NCBI RefSeq assembly: GCF_965229315.1
Contig: NZ_CBDDJA010000002.1
Location: forward strand, 1,178,001 to 1,242,000
DNA: 64,000 bases
Source of the DNA: Pelomonas sp965229315
GTDB taxonomy: Bacteria > Pseudomonadota > Gammaproteobacteria > Burkholderiales > Burkholderiaceae_C
Reading direction: 5' to 3'
Under the pieces are notes generated by a model. It was given only the letters and a program-made list of their open reading frames with translations. It was not told where the DNA came from and did not search any database. Of the stretch, positions 62,251 to 64,000 are shown in pieces (position 1 is the first letter of the stretch; each line of letters starts with the position of its first letter). Both the position numbers and the translations under genes were made by a program.

Positions 62251-63300
62251 ATGAGCTCTCCCCTCCGCATTGCGCGCCTGGCCGCGCAAGACCAGGCCTT
62301 GTCCGCGCGCTGGGACGCATTCGTCTTCGCCCATCCACAGGCCACGTTCTTCCACCGCAGCGGTTGGCTGCGCGTCATCGAGAAGAGCTTTGGTCACCGC
62401 GGCTTCTTCCTCTACGCCGAGCGTGACGGCGTCATCGAGGGCGTGCTGCCGCTCGCCGAGGTCAAGAGCCGGCTGTTCGGCCATGCCGTGACCAGCCTCC
62501 CGTTCGCCGTCTACGGCGGCGTCGCGGCGCTGAACGACGAGGCCGCGGCGGCGCTCGAAGCCGAAGCCGAGAAGATCGCCCGAGGGCAGGGCGCCGAGCA
62601 CCTCGAATACCGCAACCTCGGCGTCACGCGCCATGCCGACTGGCCGCGGCAGGACCTCTACGTGACCTTTCGCAAGGCCATCCTGCCCGACGAGGAGGCC
62701 AACATGCTGGCCATCCCGCGCAAGCAGCGGGCGATGGTGCGCAAGGGGATCAAGAACGAACTCAAGGCCGAGGTCGATGCCAGCGTCGAGCGCTTCTTCG
62801 ACCTGTATGCGGACAACGTGCATCGCCATGGCACGCCGGCCATGCCGAAGAAGTACTTTCAGGCACTGCTGGACGAGTTCGGCCCGGATGCCGAGGTGCT
62901 GACCGTCACGGCCCCCGACGGCCGGCCGCTGTCCGCCGTGCTGAGCTTCTACTTCCGCGACGAGGTGCTGCCCTACTACGCAGGCGACGACGAGGCCGCG
63001 CGCGACCTCGCCGCCAACGACTTCAAGTACTGGGAGCTGATGCGCCGGGCCTGCGCGCGTGGCCTCAAGGTCTTCGACTACGGCCGCAGCAAGCATGGCA
63101 CCGGCTCGTTCTCGTTCAAGAAGAACTGGGGCTTCGAGCCGCAGCCGCTGTCCTACGAGTACCGGCTGTTCAAGCGCGAGGCGATTCCGCAGAACAACCC
63201 GAACAACCCGAAGTACCAGTTGCTGATCAAGGCCTGGCGCAGGCTGCCCATCGGCGTCGCGAACTGGCTCGGGCCCTTCATCGTGAAGAACCTGGGCTGA
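62251..63300 (+). CDS. XrtA-associated FemAB-family protein
   Basis: A 349-residue protein with two GNAT-like halves as in FemAB aminoacyl transferases (TFFHRSGWLRVIEKSFGH, VYGGVAA, and the C-terminal FDYGRSKHGTGSFSFKKNWGFEPQPL). Known FemX/FemA enzymes add amino acids from tRNA to muropeptides; in exosortase loci the substrate is unknown and may be polysaccharide. No membrane span. Confidence 0.92.
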   Translation: MSSPLRIARLAAQDQALSARWDAFVFAHPQATFFHRSGWLRVIEKSFGHRGFFLYAERDGVIEGVLPLAEVKSRLFGHAVTSLPFAVYGGVAALNDEAAAALEAEAEKIARGQGAEHLEYRNLGVTRHADWPRQDLYVTFRKAILPDEEANMLAIPRKQRAMVRKGIKNELKAEVDASVERFFDLYADNVHRHGTPAMPKKYFQALLDEFGPDAEVLTVTAPDGRPLSAVLSFYFRDEVLPYYAGDDEAARDLAANDFKYWELMRRACARGLKVFDYGRSKHGTGSFSFKKNWGFEPQPLSYEYRLFKREAIPQNNPNNPKYQLLIKAWRRLPIGVANWLGPFIVKNLG

Positions 63301-63384
63301 GATGAGCATGCGGCCACGTGCACGTCACGCATTGCACCCGGAGGGCGCGCAGCCGCGTTATCCGACGGCCGGGCGGCGCTGACC

Positions 63385-64000
63385 TTGAAGATCCTCTTCC
63401 TGGTCCATCGCCTGCCTTACCCGCCCAACAAGGGCGACAAGGTGCGCTCCTACCATGTGCTCAAGCACCTGGCGGCGCGGCACGAGGTCCATCTCGGCAC
63501 CTTCATCGACGACCCCGACGACGAGCAGCACCTGCCCCGCGTTCGCGAGATGTGCGCCAGCCTGCACGCCGCGCGACTGAACCCACGTACCGCCAAGCTG
63601 TTGAGCCTGCGCGGCCTGCTGACCGGCGAAGCGCTGAGCCTGCCCTACTACCGCGACGCCGGCCTGCAGGCCTGGGTGGACGGCACGGCGGCACGCGTCG
63701 GCTTCGATGCCATCGTCGTGTTCAGCGGCGTGATGGCGCAATACACGCGAGGCCTGGCCGGCGTGAAGACGCTGGTGGACTTCGTCGACGTCGACTCCGC
63801 CAAGTGGCGCGACTACGCGCCCGAGCATGCCTGGCCGATGTCCTGGCTGTACCGCCGCGAGTTCGCCAGGCTGCTGGGCTTCGAGCAGCGCGTGGCCGAG
63901 GCCGCCGACTGCAGCTTCTTCGTCACCGACAACGAGGTCGCGTTGTTCCGCGAGCTCAGCCCCGGCCGCACCCTGCGTCTGGCGCCTTTGGGCAACGGTG
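63385..64000 (+). CDS. XrtA-associated glycosyltransferase (TIGR03087-like), 5' part
   Basis: The first 205 codons of a GT4-like glycosyltransferase, cut by the window end. It begins KILFLVHRLPYPPNKGDKVRS, nearly the standard opening of PEP-CTERM/XrtA-associated Stp1 glycosyltransferases. The start is TTG 63385; no ATG exists in this frame nearby and the family starts at this residue. LVDFVDVDSAKWRDYA is another family segment. In related loci the exosortase gene xrtA lies close by, and it should be found beyond 64000. Confidence 0.85.
   Translation, partial: MKILFLVHRLPYPPNKGDKVRSYHVLKHLAARHEVHLGTFIDDPDDEQHLPRVREMCASLHAARLNPRTAKLLSLRGLLTGEALSLPYYRDAGLQAWVDGTAARVGFDAIVVFSGVMAQYTRGLAGVKTLVDFVDVDSAKWRDYAPEHAWPMSWLYRREFARLLGFEQRVAEAADCSFFVTDNEVALFRELSPGRTLRLAPLGNG

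Overview
The window is GC-rich (roughly two thirds G+C by eye), densely coding chromosome from a betaproteobacterium, most likely a Burkholderiales member of the Rubrivivax/Roseateles/Leptothrix type. That placement is inferred from protein families, gene order (lptF/lptG divergent from pepA-holC; trxA-rho; pstSCAB-phoU-phoBR) and the XrtA/PEP-CTERM exopolysaccharide locus. No prophage, insertion sequence, CRISPR array or rRNA was seen.

Region 1 (1-8884): the end of folP, glmM, a convergent fasciclin lipoprotein, then a complete phosphate operon pstSCAB-phoU-phoBR behind a Pho-box-like promoter. Region 2 (8890-21145): a polytopic glycosyltransferase-like protein, rpmE2, rho and trxA on the minus strand; AddB/AddA recombination nuclease-helicase genes; tRNA-Pro(UGG); an OPT-family transporter; tRNA-Arg(UCU). 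Several promoters here have their -10 hexamer across the stop codon of the gene upstream.

Region 3 (21146-31155) is the accessory-looking part: a YjfB-like small protein, two small unknown genes, an alpha/beta hydrolase broken by one in-frame amber codon, and a tightly overlapping operon joining a two-subunit molybdenum hydroxylase (IorA/IorB-like) to soxX-soxY-soxZ-soxA with no soxB, with a SoxY lacking the usual GGCGG tail. A lone contractile-sheath gene, a glutathione transferase and an unknown protein follow. Region 4 (31176-41845): a phosphotransferase, a Crp/Fnr regulator, a FimV-like protein, cysB, a CbiX-type chelatase overlapping lptG-lptF, pepA-holC, and an orphan branched-chain amino-acid type binding protein ending in a strong terminator.

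Region 5 (42494 to the end) is a PEP-CTERM/XrtA exopolysaccharide locus: initiating sugar transferase, PrsK/PrsR two-component system, TPR lipoprotein PrsT, a GNAT-like/PilZ fusion, a trypsin-like protease, one PEP-CTERM substrate on the minus strand behind a near-consensus sigma-54 promoter, an FAD oxidoreductase, and the export/chain-length/kinase/outer-membrane/ATPase/deacetylase/FemAB/glycosyltransferase series. The exosortase itself is not in the window and probably lies just beyond position 64000. PrsK/PrsR would sense and switch on the sigma-54 promoter, the Wza/Wzc-like proteins would make and export the polymer, and the PEP-CTERM protein would be sorted into the envelope or matrix.
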